Shown: positions 51,031-60,504 of the stretch, piece by piece
Position numbering within the stretch: position 1 is the first letter of the stretch
How the letters are laid out: every line of letters starts with the position of its first letter
DNA from: Flavobacterium fragile
GTDB taxonomy: Bacteria; Bacteroidota; Bacteroidia; Flavobacteriales; Flavobacteriaceae
Direction: 5' to 3'
Length of the DNA: 64,000 nucleotides
Assembly (NCBI RefSeq): GCF_023634865.1
Contig: NZ_JAMLJN010000007.1
Span: forward strand, 83,707 to 147,706
Translations under genes and position numbers: made by a program
The notes under the pieces: model-generated
Databases searched by the model: none
Seen by the model: the letters and a program-made list of their open reading frames with translations, nothing else
Told to the model about the DNA's origin: nothing

Positions 51031-52539
51031 ATGGAAAACAATGCTGTAAAAACAGGACATCCTAAAGGGCTGTACTTTTTATTCTTCACAGAAATGTGGG
51101 AGCGATTCAGTTATTATGGAATGAGAGCCATCTTTATTCTATTTATGACAAAAGTATTATTAATGAAAGATGCTGATGCTTCTGAAATTTATGGAAGTTA
51201 TACAGGATTAGTGTACTTAACACCACTTTTAGGAGGTTATTTATGCGACAAGTTTTTAGGAAACCGAAGAAGTATTGTGATTGGAGGTCTTTTAATGGCA
51301 ATTGGTCAGTTCTTCATGTTCTTTAGTGCTTCTGTAGGAGCAGATGGAGGTGTTACTTTAATGTGGATGGGATTAACCGCAATTATCATTGGAAATGGTT
51401 TCTTTAAACCAAATATTTCAACCATGGTAGGGCAATTATATCCTGCAAACGATAGAAGAATTGATAGTGCGTTCACTATTTTCTATATGGGAATTAACTT
51501 AGGAGCTTTCTTTTCACCATTAGTTTGTGGTTCTATGGATTTCAAATGGGGATTTTTAGCAGCCGGAGTGGGAATGTTAATTGGATTAGTGGCTTTTGTT
51601 GTAGGTCAAAAGAAATATTTAGTTACTGAAGATGGAAAAGCGATTGGATTACCAGTAAAAAAATTAGATGCTAAAAGTATTGCTATGATAGCTGGTTCTA
51701 TCGCAATTATTTTCTTCATGTTGAACTTTAAACAAATGTTTAAAAGTGATGTAGATATTATTAGTTATTTTATTTATGGAGCTATGGTAGCGATGCCAAT
51801 TTTAATCTTTAGTGATAAAAGTTTAACAAAAATTGAAACCCAAAGAATTACGGTAATTTTCCTTTTAGCTTTCTTCGTAATTTTCTTCTGGGGAGCTTTT
51901 GAACAAGCAGGAGCTTCATTAACTTTATTTGCGGATAGACAAACAGAAAGAACTATTTTTGGTTGGGAAATGCCAGCCTCTTATTTTCAATCGGTAAATC
52001 CATTAGCAGTAATTTCTTTAGCGCCAATTATGACTATCGTTTGGGGATTCTTATACGCTAGAAAATTAGAACCATCTTCTCCTAAAAAAATGGCGATTGG
52101 ACTTGGTTTAGTTGCTTTAGGATATGTAGTAATTGCAATTGCAGTTAAAGGTTTAGGATTAGGTGAAAAAGTGTCAATGTGGTGGTTAATTGGATTATAT
52201 GTAATTCATACAATTGGAGAATTATGTTTATCACCAATCGGATTGTCAATGGTTTCTAAATTAGCACCATTACGTTTATCATCTTTAATGATGGGAACTT
52301 GGTTCTTAGCAAATGCTGCGGCTAACAAATTTGCAGGAACATTAAGTGCTTTAATTCCTGGTGGTGAAGATGGATCTGGAGGTGCAACTTCATTCTTAGG
52401 ATTCCAAATCACGAATTTATATGAGTTCTTCATTTTGTTCATTATTATGTCGGGAGCTGCTGCTGCAATTTTATTTGTATTGAGTTCTTGGTTAGAAAAA
52501 AGAATGCACAACGACCACGTAGAAGGCCAGCCAGAATAG
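51031..52539 (+). CDS. POT family proton-coupled peptide transporter 1
   Basis: A 502-aa MFS-type transporter with 14 predicted helices. The POT signature is intact: EMWERFSYYGMRAIF (ExxERFxYYG) near residue 20 and FYMGINLGAFFSP at about 150. It imports di- and tripeptides with protons. The first of three POT genes; the S9 peptidase just upstream probably supplies substrate. A strong terminator follows. Confidence 0.93.
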   Translation: MENNAVKTGHPKGLYFLFFTEMWERFSYYGMRAIFILFMTKVLLMKDADASEIYGSYTGLVYLTPLLGGYLCDKFLGNRRSIVIGGLLMAIGQFFMFFSASVGADGGVTLMWMGLTAIIIGNGFFKPNISTMVGQLYPANDRRIDSAFTIFYMGINLGAFFSPLVCGSMDFKWGFLAAGVGMLIGLVAFVVGQKKYLVTEDGKAIGLPVKKLDAKSIAMIAGSIAIIFFMLNFKQMFKSDVDIISYFIYGAMVAMPILIFSDKSLTKIETQRITVIFLLAFFVIFFWGAFEQAGASLTLFADRQTERTIFGWEMPASYFQSVNPLAVISLAPIMTIVWGFLYARKLEPSSPKKMAIGLGLVALGYVVIAIAVKGLGLGEKVSMWWLIGLYVIHTIGELCLSPIGLSMVSKLAPLRLSSLMMGTWFLANAAANKFAGTLSALIPGGEDGSGGATSFLGFQITNLYEFFILFIIMSGAAAAILFVLSSWLEKRMHNDHVEGQPE

Positions 52540-52570
52540 ATTCGGATTTTAAAATATTTTTTATATCTTT

Positions 52571-52608
52571 CAAACCTACAAGGATTCCTTGTAGGTTTGT
52601 TTTTTTAA
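52571..52608 (+). terminator. Terminator between POT 1 and POT 2
   Basis: CAAACCTACAAGGA, one-base loop, TCCTTGTAGGTTTG, then T-run; 14-bp perfect stem. Confidence 0.85.
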
Positions 52609-52620
52609 AATCAATAAATT

Positions 52621-54279
52621 ATGTGGAAAAGTCATCCTAAAGCATTGCCTTACTTGTTTTTATCTGAAATGTGGGAACGTTTCGGTTACTATTTAATGAT
52701 TGGTATTTTTACCCTTTATTTGAAAGATGTTGAAGCTGGATTCGCTATGACCGAGAAAGAAGCATCCGATTTATACGGAACTTTTATTGCCTTGGTATTC
52801 TTAACACCTTTTATTGGAGGCTTAGTTGCCGATAGATATTGGGGTTATAAAAAATCCATCATCATAGGAGGTATTATGATGGGAGCGGGTTATTTCATGA
52901 TGGGAATTCATGATATTACCATGCTGTACATCGCCATGACGTTAGTTATCGTGGGTAATGGTTTCTTCAAACCTAATATTTCAACACTTTTAGGTAATTT
53001 CTACACCGAAGAACAATACAAAGACAAAAAAGACGAAGGTTACAATATTTTCTACATGGGAATTAACGTGGGGGCTTTTATTTGTAACTTCTTTGGAGCT
53101 GCTTTACAAATTTTATTAGGTTGGCAGTATGCTTTCATGGCGGCTGGAGTTGGAATGTTTATTGGTGTTATCGTTTTCATTTTAGGAACAAAACATTATG
53201 GCGATAAAACCGAGAAAAAAGGAGTACAAGCTGGCGACATGCCTTTCTGGAAAATTGTAATGTTTATTTTAGTTCCATCTGCTGTTTTTGGAGTGATTGG
53301 TTGGTTAATCAAAGGAGTAACAACTGAGGCAAATCCAAACGGTTATATTTTTGGTTCGGATAGTACGGATGCTTTTATCTTTGCTTGTATTCCAGTGATT
53401 TTCTTCTACGGAAGTTTATACTTTAAAGCTAAAACAGAAGATAAAAGACCTATTGGTGCTTTGTTAACCATTTTCGCAGTAGTAATTTTATTCTGGGGTG
53501 TTTTCAAATTGAATGGTTCGGCATTAAATACATGGGCAGATCGTTATACCGATAGAGAAATCACAGGAACCACTCAAACGGTTTTTAATGGATTAAAATT
53601 AGCCAAAGAAGTAGAGTACAAAAAAGACACAGTTGAACTATACGATTCGAGTTTCCGTATTCAAAAAGTAGATGGCGAAGTTCAAAAAACAGTAGATTAT
53701 CCAGTTTATTTTAGAAACGTTGCGAAAGATAAATTGCCAGAAGAAGGAGCTTCTGTTTCACTTTGGGCTACCAATTTAAGTCAGTCAATTAATCCAGGTT
53801 GGGTAATTATCTTAACTCCGTTAGTTGTAGCTTTCTTTACATTCTTAAGAAGCAGAAAGAAAGAACCATCAACACCAACAAAAATTGCATTCGGATTATT
53901 AATCTCGGCTTTATCTGTTTTAGTAATGATTGCTGCCGTAAATATGGGAGCAAACGGAACCGAAAAAGTAAGCGTTTGGTGGTTAGTTGCCAATTACGGT
54001 GTAATCACAATCGGAGAATTATTCTTGAGTCCGATGGGATTGTCAGTCGTTTCTAAATTGAGTCCAACTAACATTACCTCTTTAATGATGGGAGGTTGGT
54101 TTTTATCAACATCTATTGGAAATAAATTAAGTGGTGTATTAGCGAGTCTTTGGGATACGTATGATAACAAACAAGATTTCTTCTGGATTAACTTCGGATT
54201 ATTAATGTTTGCTACTTTATTAATGTTCATTTTATTGAAACAATTAAACAAAGTAATGCAAGAAAAAGGAATTCATTAA
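52621..54279 (+). CDS. POT family peptide transporter 2, with insertion
   Basis: A 552-aa POT-type transporter. The ExxERF part is kept (EMWERFGYY) but the following YYGMR becomes YYLMIG, losing the Gly and Arg of the normal motif. An extra charged loop of about 60 residues occurs near residues 310-385 (NTWADRYTDREITG to EEGASVSLW). FYMGINVGAF is present. It may differ in proton coupling or substrate. It is followed by the DUF1016 gene after one base. Confidence 0.9.
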   Translation: MWKSHPKALPYLFLSEMWERFGYYLMIGIFTLYLKDVEAGFAMTEKEASDLYGTFIALVFLTPFIGGLVADRYWGYKKSIIIGGIMMGAGYFMMGIHDITMLYIAMTLVIVGNGFFKPNISTLLGNFYTEEQYKDKKDEGYNIFYMGINVGAFICNFFGAALQILLGWQYAFMAAGVGMFIGVIVFILGTKHYGDKTEKKGVQAGDMPFWKIVMFILVPSAVFGVIGWLIKGVTTEANPNGYIFGSDSTDAFIFACIPVIFFYGSLYFKAKTEDKRPIGALLTIFAVVILFWGVFKLNGSALNTWADRYTDREITGTTQTVFNGLKLAKEVEYKKDTVELYDSSFRIQKVDGEVQKTVDYPVYFRNVAKDKLPEEGASVSLWATNLSQSINPGWVIILTPLVVAFFTFLRSRKKEPSTPTKIAFGLLISALSVLVMIAAVNMGANGTEKVSVWWLVANYGVITIGELFLSPMGLSVVSKLSPTNITSLMMGGWFLSTSIGNKLSGVLASLWDTYDNKQDFFWINFGLLMFATLLMFILLKQLNKVMQEKGIH

Positions 54280-54280
54280 G

Positions 54281-55264
54281 ATGAGTTTGACTAACGAACT
54301 ATTTTTTAATACCATTCGAGAAGTAATTTTAATTTCTCGTCAAAAAGTATATCGTTCTGTTAATTTCGTTTTGTTAGAAACGTATTGGAATATTGGCAAG
54401 CTTATAGTTGAAGAAGAGCAACAGGGTGAAGTTCGAGCTATTTATGGTTCCAATCTATTAAAAAATCTTTCTAAAGAATTGACTTTGGAATTTGGGAAGG
54501 GTTTTGATTATACAAACCTTACGAATATGAGAAAATTCTATTTGTCTTTTTCAAATATTGACGCATTGCGTCAAGAATTGAGTTGGACACATTATCGAAT
54601 ACTATCCAAAGTTGATTCAGTAGATAAAAGAAATTTTTATTTAAAAGAAGCAGCTGAAAACGCTTGGAATTCTAGAGAATTAGAACGACAAATAAAATCG
54701 TTAAGTTTTGAAAGAACTTTAAATCCGATTTCAAAAGAGCAAAATATTTCAATACATTCCGTTTTAAAAGATCCTTATATTTTTGAGTTTTTAGGACTTT
54801 CTAATGATGCTAAGAATACCGAGTTTCAAATTGAAACGGCTATCATAGATCATATCCAAAAGTTTTTATTGGAATTTGGAAAAGGATTTGCTTTTGTAGC
54901 AAGGCAACAACATATTATCACGGATACTTCCGATTTTTATATTGATTTGGTTTTCTATAATTACATTTTGAAATGTTTTGTAATTATCGATTTAAAGACA
55001 GATAAGCTTTCACATCAAGATATCGGACAAATTGATATGTATGTGAGAATGTATGATGATTTAAAAAGAAATGAAGGTGATAATCCAACAATTGGAATTT
55101 TGCTTTGTACAGAAAAAGACGAAACTATTGTAAAATACTCCGTATTAAGCGATAATAACAAGCTTTTTGCTAGTCAATATATGCTTTATATGCCTAAAGA
55201 AGAAGATTTAAAGCAAATCATAGATCAAGATAGAATTAGATACGAGTTAAACAAAGAAAAATAA
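54281..55264 (+). CDS. DUF1016/YhcG-type PD-(D/E)XK nuclease domain protein
   Basis: A 327-aa protein with an N-terminal DUF1016 helical/winged part (about residues 1-150, including RQELSWTHYRILSKV) and a C-terminal PD-(D/E)XK nuclease-like domain: D in FYIDLVFYNYILKC, then VIIDLKTDKL (D-x-K) and QIDMYVRMYDD. YhcG-like proteins are widespread accessory genes; functions proposed include DNA processing and defence, none settled. It begins one base after one POT gene and overlaps the start of the next by one base (TAATG), so it is an insertion in an otherwise transporter-only series. Confidence 0.85.
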   Translation: MSLTNELFFNTIREVILISRQKVYRSVNFVLLETYWNIGKLIVEEEQQGEVRAIYGSNLLKNLSKELTLEFGKGFDYTNLTNMRKFYLSFSNIDALRQELSWTHYRILSKVDSVDKRNFYLKEAAENAWNSRELERQIKSLSFERTLNPISKEQNISIHSVLKDPYIFEFLGLSNDAKNTEFQIETAIIDHIQKFLLEFGKGFAFVARQQHIITDTSDFYIDLVFYNYILKCFVIIDLKTDKLSHQDIGQIDMYVRMYDDLKRNEGDNPTIGILLCTEKDETIVKYSVLSDNNKLFASQYMLYMPKEEDLKQIIDQDRIRYELNKEK

Positions 55265-56736
55265 TGCAAACAATAGAAGAAATTCAAAATTTCGAGGGTA
55301 AATATCCAAAACAACTTTGGTATTTGTTCTTTAGCGAAATGTGGGAGCGTTTCTGTTTTTACGGAATGCGCGGAATGTTAACTTTTTTCATGGTACATCA
55401 ATTGTTCATGAAAGAAGATGTGGCTAATTTGCAATATGGAGCCACGCAAGCTTTCGTTTATGCTTTTACATTTGTCGGAGGTTTATTTGCGGATAAAATT
55501 TTAGGTTACAGAAAGTCCTTGTTTTGGGGAGGCATTATGATGATTGTCGGAAGTGCAATTTTAGCTATCGATCCTAAACAATTTTTCTTTCTTGGGATTG
55601 CCTTTACCGTAATTGGAACAGGTTTCTTCAAACCAAATATTTCAACTATGGTAGGAACTTTATATAAAGCAAATGATGCGAGAAGAGATGCTGGTTTTTC
55701 ATTGTTTTACTCTGGAATTAACATAGGTGCACTTTTAGGTGGTTATGCCTGTATTTATATTGGAAAAAATTATTCATGGAACTTAGCTTTTGGTTTAGCA
55801 GGAATTGTAATGACAATTAGTTTGGTTACGTTCTTGTTTACTCAAAAAAGTATGGCAACTATCGGACTTTCGCCTTTGTTACATTTGCAAGATTCGAAAC
55901 GAAAATTATACGAATATGCGACCTATATAGGAACATTAGTAGCCATTCCATTAATCATGACAATGGTTTCTAATCCAGAATATACCGATTATTTCATGTA
56001 TACGATTGGTCCTGTTACTTTGTTGTATTTGGCCTACGAAATGCGAAATTTTTCTCTTCAAGAAAATAAGAAGTTGATTGCCGCAATGGTTTTTATTGTG
56101 TTTTCTATTTTGTTTTGGGCGTTTTTTGAGCAAAGTGGAGGTTCCTTAAGTTTATTTGCCGCAAATAATTTAGAAAGTGATTTTTTAGGCATTAATTTAG
56201 ATCCTAACGGAGTAAATAACGCTGCTAACTCGTTATTTGTAATCATATTTGCGCCACTTTTAGGATTGGTTTGGGTTTGGTTGAATACCAGAAAAGCCGA
56301 ACCAAATACCGTTGTAAAATTTGGATTAGGATTTTTATTCCTAGCCTTAGCTTTTTACACGTTCTATTTCACGAGATTTTTCGCAAATATTGAGGGTATG
56401 ACTTCATTGGAAATATTTACTTTAGCCTATTTCATTATCACTTTTGGAGAACTTTGTTTATCCCCAATTGGATTGTCGATTATGACCAAACTTTCACCCG
56501 TAAAATTACAAGCGGTTATGATGGGAATGTGGTTTTTAGCTAGCGCTTATGGTCAATATGTTGCTGGAATCTTGGGTGCAGGAATGTCAATTGCCAATGA
56601 AAATGCTTCCAAAACCGAAAAGCTAATCGCCTATACCGATGGTTATCAACAACTAGCTATTTATGCTTTAATTGCTGGTATAGTTTTGATTGCAATTTCT
56701 CCAATCATTAGAAAATTAATGCAAGAAGTTAAATAA
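55264..56736 (+). CDS. POT family peptide transporter 3
   Basis: A 490-aa POT transporter with the signature intact (EMWERFCFYGMRGM) and FYSGINIGALLGGY. About 14 helices. The start overlaps the DUF1016 stop. It is the third copy in tandem, probably with different peptide preference. Its stop is 48 bases before the thioredoxin gene. Confidence 0.92.
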   Translation: MQTIEEIQNFEGKYPKQLWYLFFSEMWERFCFYGMRGMLTFFMVHQLFMKEDVANLQYGATQAFVYAFTFVGGLFADKILGYRKSLFWGGIMMIVGSAILAIDPKQFFFLGIAFTVIGTGFFKPNISTMVGTLYKANDARRDAGFSLFYSGINIGALLGGYACIYIGKNYSWNLAFGLAGIVMTISLVTFLFTQKSMATIGLSPLLHLQDSKRKLYEYATYIGTLVAIPLIMTMVSNPEYTDYFMYTIGPVTLLYLAYEMRNFSLQENKKLIAAMVFIVFSILFWAFFEQSGGSLSLFAANNLESDFLGINLDPNGVNNAANSLFVIIFAPLLGLVWVWLNTRKAEPNTVVKFGLGFLFLALAFYTFYFTRFFANIEGMTSLEIFTLAYFIITFGELCLSPIGLSIMTKLSPVKLQAVMMGMWFLASAYGQYVAGILGAGMSIANENASKTEKLIAYTDGYQQLAIYALIAGIVLIAISPIIRKLMQEVK

Positions 56737-56760
56737 TTATTTTTTGGCATTCAATTTGAT

Positions 56761-56768
56761 TAAATTTG
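56761..56768 (+). promoter_or_regulatory. -7 promoter element of the thioredoxin gene
   Basis: TAAATTTG, 16 bases before the ATG at 56785. TTG at 56744-56746 is closer than normal (14 nt). Confidence 0.45.
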
Positions 56769-56784
56769 TTTAAAATTTTATAAC

Positions 56785-57252
56785 ATGAAAAAGATTTTAT
56801 TTATAGCGTTTTTAACTTTGACTACTATGTCAATGCAAGCGCAAGAAGGATTAACTTGGCATACCGATATGTCAAAAGCAACAGATATATCAATTAAAGA
56901 AAATAAACCAATGTTTTTGTTTTTTACGGGTTCTGATTGGTGCGGATGGTGTATTCGTTTGCAAAAAGAAGTTTTCAAAACACCAGAATTTATTTCTTGG
57001 GCAAAAGATAATGTGGTTTTAGTGGAATTAGATTTTCCAAGAAAAAACAACCAAACAGATGCTGTTAAAATGCAAAATGCACAGTTACAACAACAATTAC
57101 AAGTTAGAGGATATCCAACAGTTTGGTTTGTAAATGCAACTAAAACGGCTGACGCAAAAGTAAATTTAAATGCTTTAGGAAGTACCGGTTATGTTGCAGG
57201 AGGTCCAAAAGTTTGGATTGATGGTGCTAATCAAATTATTAAAAAGAAATAA
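56785..57252 (+). CDS. Secreted thioredoxin-like protein
   Basis: A 155-aa protein with a signal peptide (residues 1-19, ending MSMQAQ) and a thioredoxin fold with the redox motif SDWCGWCIRL (CxxC at about residues 53-56). The cis-proline region is VRGYPTVWF. It is probably a periplasmic thiol-disulfide reductase or isomerase; partner unknown. It converges with comEC with two bases between stops and no terminator between them. Confidence 0.88.
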   Translation: MKKILFIAFLTLTTMSMQAQEGLTWHTDMSKATDISIKENKPMFLFFTGSDWCGWCIRLQKEVFKTPEFISWAKDNVVLVELDFPRKNNQTDAVKMQNAQLQQQLQVRGYPTVWFVNATKTADAKVNLNALGSTGYVAGGPKVWIDGANQIIKKK

Positions 57253-57254
57253 GT

Positions 57255-59267
57255 TTATTTTAATTTATAAAATCCCTTTTCAGCAATAGCATGGAAAGGG
57301 ATTTTTTCTTTTCTACATGTAGCATTCCAAGTTTTTATATTGTTTTTATAATTACTTTTATCCGCAATAATTTCTCTTGGTTTTATTTCATGAATTAATC
57401 GGGTTAAATTGATTTTTGGATTTTGAGTTAAAATTATAATTTCAGGTCGAATGGAGGTTTTATAGATCCCCAAACTATCAATAATTAAAATTCTTTTATT
57501 TTTAAAGGATATTGCATTTTGCATTGGGAAAATTCGCAAGGAATCAGCGAAAGTTCCTCGTGTATAATGATTCAAAGTAGTATTGTGATTTCTTGGAATA
57601 TCCGTAAATGCAATTACACTATTCTCATTTTTGATACCGATTAAAGTTGATTTTTCATTAAAAACAACCAATTCACTTCCTTGATTTTCGTTCCATTTTA
57701 CACTGATGTAGCTCAATTGGAAAAGTAAAACTGTTGCTAGAATATATTTTACATTTTTAATTTTTGTGTAATACATCCAATAGATAAAAGTAACAATCAC
57801 CAAATACATCGAAAAAGTCAACCAACCCGAAAACGAAATATTTGTGATAATGCCACTTTTAAATTGGGCAATCCAATGAATGTAATCGTTCATAAATTGA
57901 ATACTGAATTCTAAAATTTTTCCTAAGATAACCGCTACGGAAGGAAGAATATAATTAAGTGGTAAAATCACAATTCCAGCAATTAAAACCAAACTCGAAA
58001 GTGGAATAATAACTAAATTTGCTAATAAAAATAACAAAGGCAATTGGTTAAAGTAATATAAACTTAAAGGTAAAACACCAATTTGCGCCGCCAAAGAAAC
58101 TACAACAGTATCAATAAAGTAAATCACAATTTTATTTTCGGAAAAATAGAATTTCTTGTAAAAAGGTTGGAACAAAACAATCGATAAAACGGCTACATAA
58201 CTCAATTGAAATCCAATGTCAAAAACCGCATTTGGTTTTACCAATAAAATTAAAAAAGCGGAAATAGCTAACGCATTATAAATCGCTTTCGGCTGATTGA
58301 AATAGTTACCAATACTAATAAAACTAAACAATGTCACGGCTCTAGTTACCGATGCAGGCAAACCTGTAAGCAAAGCAAATAACCATAAAATCGCTAAGAC
58401 GATTAGTAATTGAATTTCCGCTCCAAAACGAACTCTTTTTAATGGTTTCAACAAGAATACGATAAAGAAGTAAATGATGGAAATATGCAATCCTGAAATC
58501 GCTAAAATATGAATCACACCCGCATTGGAATAATCGGCAATGGTTTCTTTGTCTAATTCCAATCTTTGCCCTAAAATTAAGGCATCAATTATGGCTTTGG
58601 TTTTGGGTTGAAAATGATGTATTTCGAAACTTTGGCTGAGGTTGTTCCTTAAATTTTCGATGTAATAATCGAGGGTTTTATACCGTTGAATGATTTTAAT
58701 TTGATTTTCTTGCGTGTAAATTTGATGAAAGACATTCTGCTTTTCCAAATAGTTCGAATAGTCAAATTGGAACGGATTGAAAGCTTTTGGAATGGGATAA
58801 ATCGTATTGTTTAACCAAATTTCATCTCCACAATGTAAGGTCTCAATATTTGATTTTGGAACATAAAGCAATAGTTTTCCGGAAGCTACCGAATCATTAA
58901 ATTGTGAAAGTGAAATGAAATATTTATTATATTTCTCATTCGGTTTCAAAGTTGTGGTCACGATGGCTCGAATGGAATTGGATTCTTCGAATGACTTTTT
59001 AGTATAATGATGTTTCGAATTTAAATCGGAATGAATATAAAAACTTATCATCCCCAAGGTAAACGCTAGTAGGTAAGTGGCAATTCCGAAAAGAGAATTT
59101 TGAAGCAAAGCTTTTTTACTTTTCCAAAAGAGGAAGCTAAAAATTCCCAAAAAAGAAAATAGTAAAATTACAAGTGTTAAAAAACTCCATTGCAAGTAAT
59201 ATTCTGCAATAATTCCTATCGCAAAACTAATGGTAATGGTGAGTAATGGAAACTTAAATACTTTCAA
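57255..59267 (-). CDS. comEC: ComEC/Rec2-type competence membrane protein
   Basis: A 670-aa inner-membrane protein forming the DNA-uptake channel. The N-terminal DUF4131 part (about residues 1-190) is followed by the ComEC membrane core with HILAISGLHISIIYF (about 250-264) and GLPASVTRAVTLFS (about 295-308), both diagnostic. The C-terminal metallo-beta-lactamase-like part is shortened and lacks the HxHxDH motif, as in many Bacteroidota forms. Alone on its strand. Confidence 0.88.
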   Translation of the reverse strand: MKVFKFPLLTITISFAIGIIAEYYLQWSFLTLVILLFSFLGIFSFLFWKSKKALLQNSLFGIATYLLAFTLGMISFYIHSDLNSKHHYTKKSFEESNSIRAIVTTTLKPNEKYNKYFISLSQFNDSVASGKLLLYVPKSNIETLHCGDEIWLNNTIYPIPKAFNPFQFDYSNYLEKQNVFHQIYTQENQIKIIQRYKTLDYYIENLRNNLSQSFEIHHFQPKTKAIIDALILGQRLELDKETIADYSNAGVIHILAISGLHISIIYFFIVFLLKPLKRVRFGAEIQLLIVLAILWLFALLTGLPASVTRAVTLFSFISIGNYFNQPKAIYNALAISAFLILLVKPNAVFDIGFQLSYVAVLSIVLFQPFYKKFYFSENKIVIYFIDTVVVSLAAQIGVLPLSLYYFNQLPLLFLLANLVIIPLSSLVLIAGIVILPLNYILPSVAVILGKILEFSIQFMNDYIHWIAQFKSGIITNISFSGWLTFSMYLVIVTFIYWMYYTKIKNVKYILATVLLFQLSYISVKWNENQGSELVVFNEKSTLIGIKNENSVIAFTDIPRNHNTTLNHYTRGTFADSLRIFPMQNAISFKNKRILIIDSLGIYKTSIRPEIIILTQNPKINLTRLIHEIKPREIIADKSNYKNNIKTWNATCRKEKIPFHAIAEKGFYKLK

Positions 59268-59321
59268 ATACTTTTGTTTTTGAAGTAGTATTTAGTTTTA
59301 AGGAGTTGGGACTTCTTGTTT

Positions 59322-59329
59322 CAAAAATA
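59322..59329 (-). promoter_or_regulatory. comEC -7 promoter element
   Basis: Minus-strand TATTTTTG, 54 bases before the comEC start. No clear TTG at -33. Confidence 0.35.
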
Positions 59330-59372
59330 TAAAAAATCCGTTAAGTTTATATTTAATCGATAAGAATTCTCT

Positions 59373-60488
59373 TTATTTTTTGAAAGAATTCACAATCAAC
59401 TCAGCAGTCTTTTTACTTGCGCCTTCGCCACCTAATTTTTGTTTTAAATCGGCATAATTTTGCAATAAAACGCCTCGACTATCTGAATTTAGAATTTTAT
59501 TCAATTCTAATTTTAAGTTTTTCGTGTTTAATTCTTCCTGAATTAATTCTTTAACCACTTCTTTATCCATGATTAAATTCACTAACGAAATGTATTTTAA
59601 AGTGATGATGCGTTTGGCAATTTGGTAAGAAACCCAACTTCCCTTATAACAAACTACTTCGGGAATATGGAACAAAGCCGTTTCTAAAGTTGCGGTTCCA
59701 GAAGTGACCAAGGCGGCATGCGAGTGACTTAATAAATCATACGTTTTGTTCGAAATAAATTTTACGTTTTCATTGGTTAAAAACGGTTTGTAAAACTCAT
59801 ATTCCTGACTAGGTGCACCCGCAATCACAAACTGATAATCGGGGAAATCATTCACAACAGAAAGCATAATCGAAAGCATTTTAGTAATTTCTTGCTTGCG
59901 ACTTCCCGGTAAAAGTGCAATTATTGGTTTGTCTGATAAATGATTTTCTTTTCTAAAAATTTCATCTGAAACTTCTGTTCTAGTTGCAATAGCATCAATT
60001 AGCGGATGTCCGACAAAATGAACAGGGAAGTTGTGTTTTTTCTCGTAAAAATCTTTTTCAAATGGAAGAATTACATACATGAAATCTACATCGCGTTTGA
60101 TAGCTTTGATGCGATTTTCTTTCCAAGCCCAAATTTGAGGTGAAATATAATAATGAGTCGGAATGTTTCGTTCTTTTGCCCAAGTCGCGATGCGCATATT
60201 AAATCCAGGGTAGTCAATGAAAATTATGGCATCTGGTTGAAACGCTTCAATGTCTTTTTTGCAAATTTTGATGTTATTCAAAATCGTTTTTAAATTCATA
60301 ACGACTTCAATAAAACCCATAAAAGCCAATTCGCGATAGTGTTTTACTAAAGTTCCGCCCACATTTTGCATCAAATCGCCACCCCAAAAACGAATTTCGG
60401 CAGTTGGATCTTTTTCATACAATGCTTTCATTAAGTTTGAACCGTGTAAATCGCCCGAAGCTTCTCCTGCTATGATATAATATTTCAT
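59373..60488 (-). CDS. lpxB: Lipid-A-disaccharide synthase
   Basis: A 371-aa GT19 glycosyltransferase that joins UDP-diacylglucosamine and lipid X in lipid A synthesis at the inner membrane. Start MKYYIIAGEASGDLHGSNLM, then IFIDYPGFNMRIA, HYYISPQIWAWKENRIKAI, LLPGSRKQEI and TSGTATLETALF are all LpxB signatures. It follows surE on the same strand after 16 bases. Confidence 0.95.
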   Translation of the reverse strand: MKYYIIAGEASGDLHGSNLMKALYEKDPTAEIRFWGGDLMQNVGGTLVKHYRELAFMGFIEVVMNLKTILNNIKICKKDIEAFQPDAIIFIDYPGFNMRIATWAKERNIPTHYYISPQIWAWKENRIKAIKRDVDFMYVILPFEKDFYEKKHNFPVHFVGHPLIDAIATRTEVSDEIFRKENHLSDKPIIALLPGSRKQEITKMLSIMLSVVNDFPDYQFVIAGAPSQEYEFYKPFLTNENVKFISNKTYDLLSHSHAALVTSGTATLETALFHIPEVVCYKGSWVSYQIAKRIITLKYISLVNLIMDKEVVKELIQEELNTKNLKLELNKILNSDSRGVLLQNYADLKQKLGGEGASKKTAELIVNSFKK

Positions 60489-60504
60489 TTTTAGTCCTCT
60501 AAAT

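Noticed and set aside
57253..57254. Terminator between thioredoxin and comEC.
   Set aside because: The two stops are two bases apart and no hairpin with a T-run is visible nearby; the convergent transcripts may overlap.
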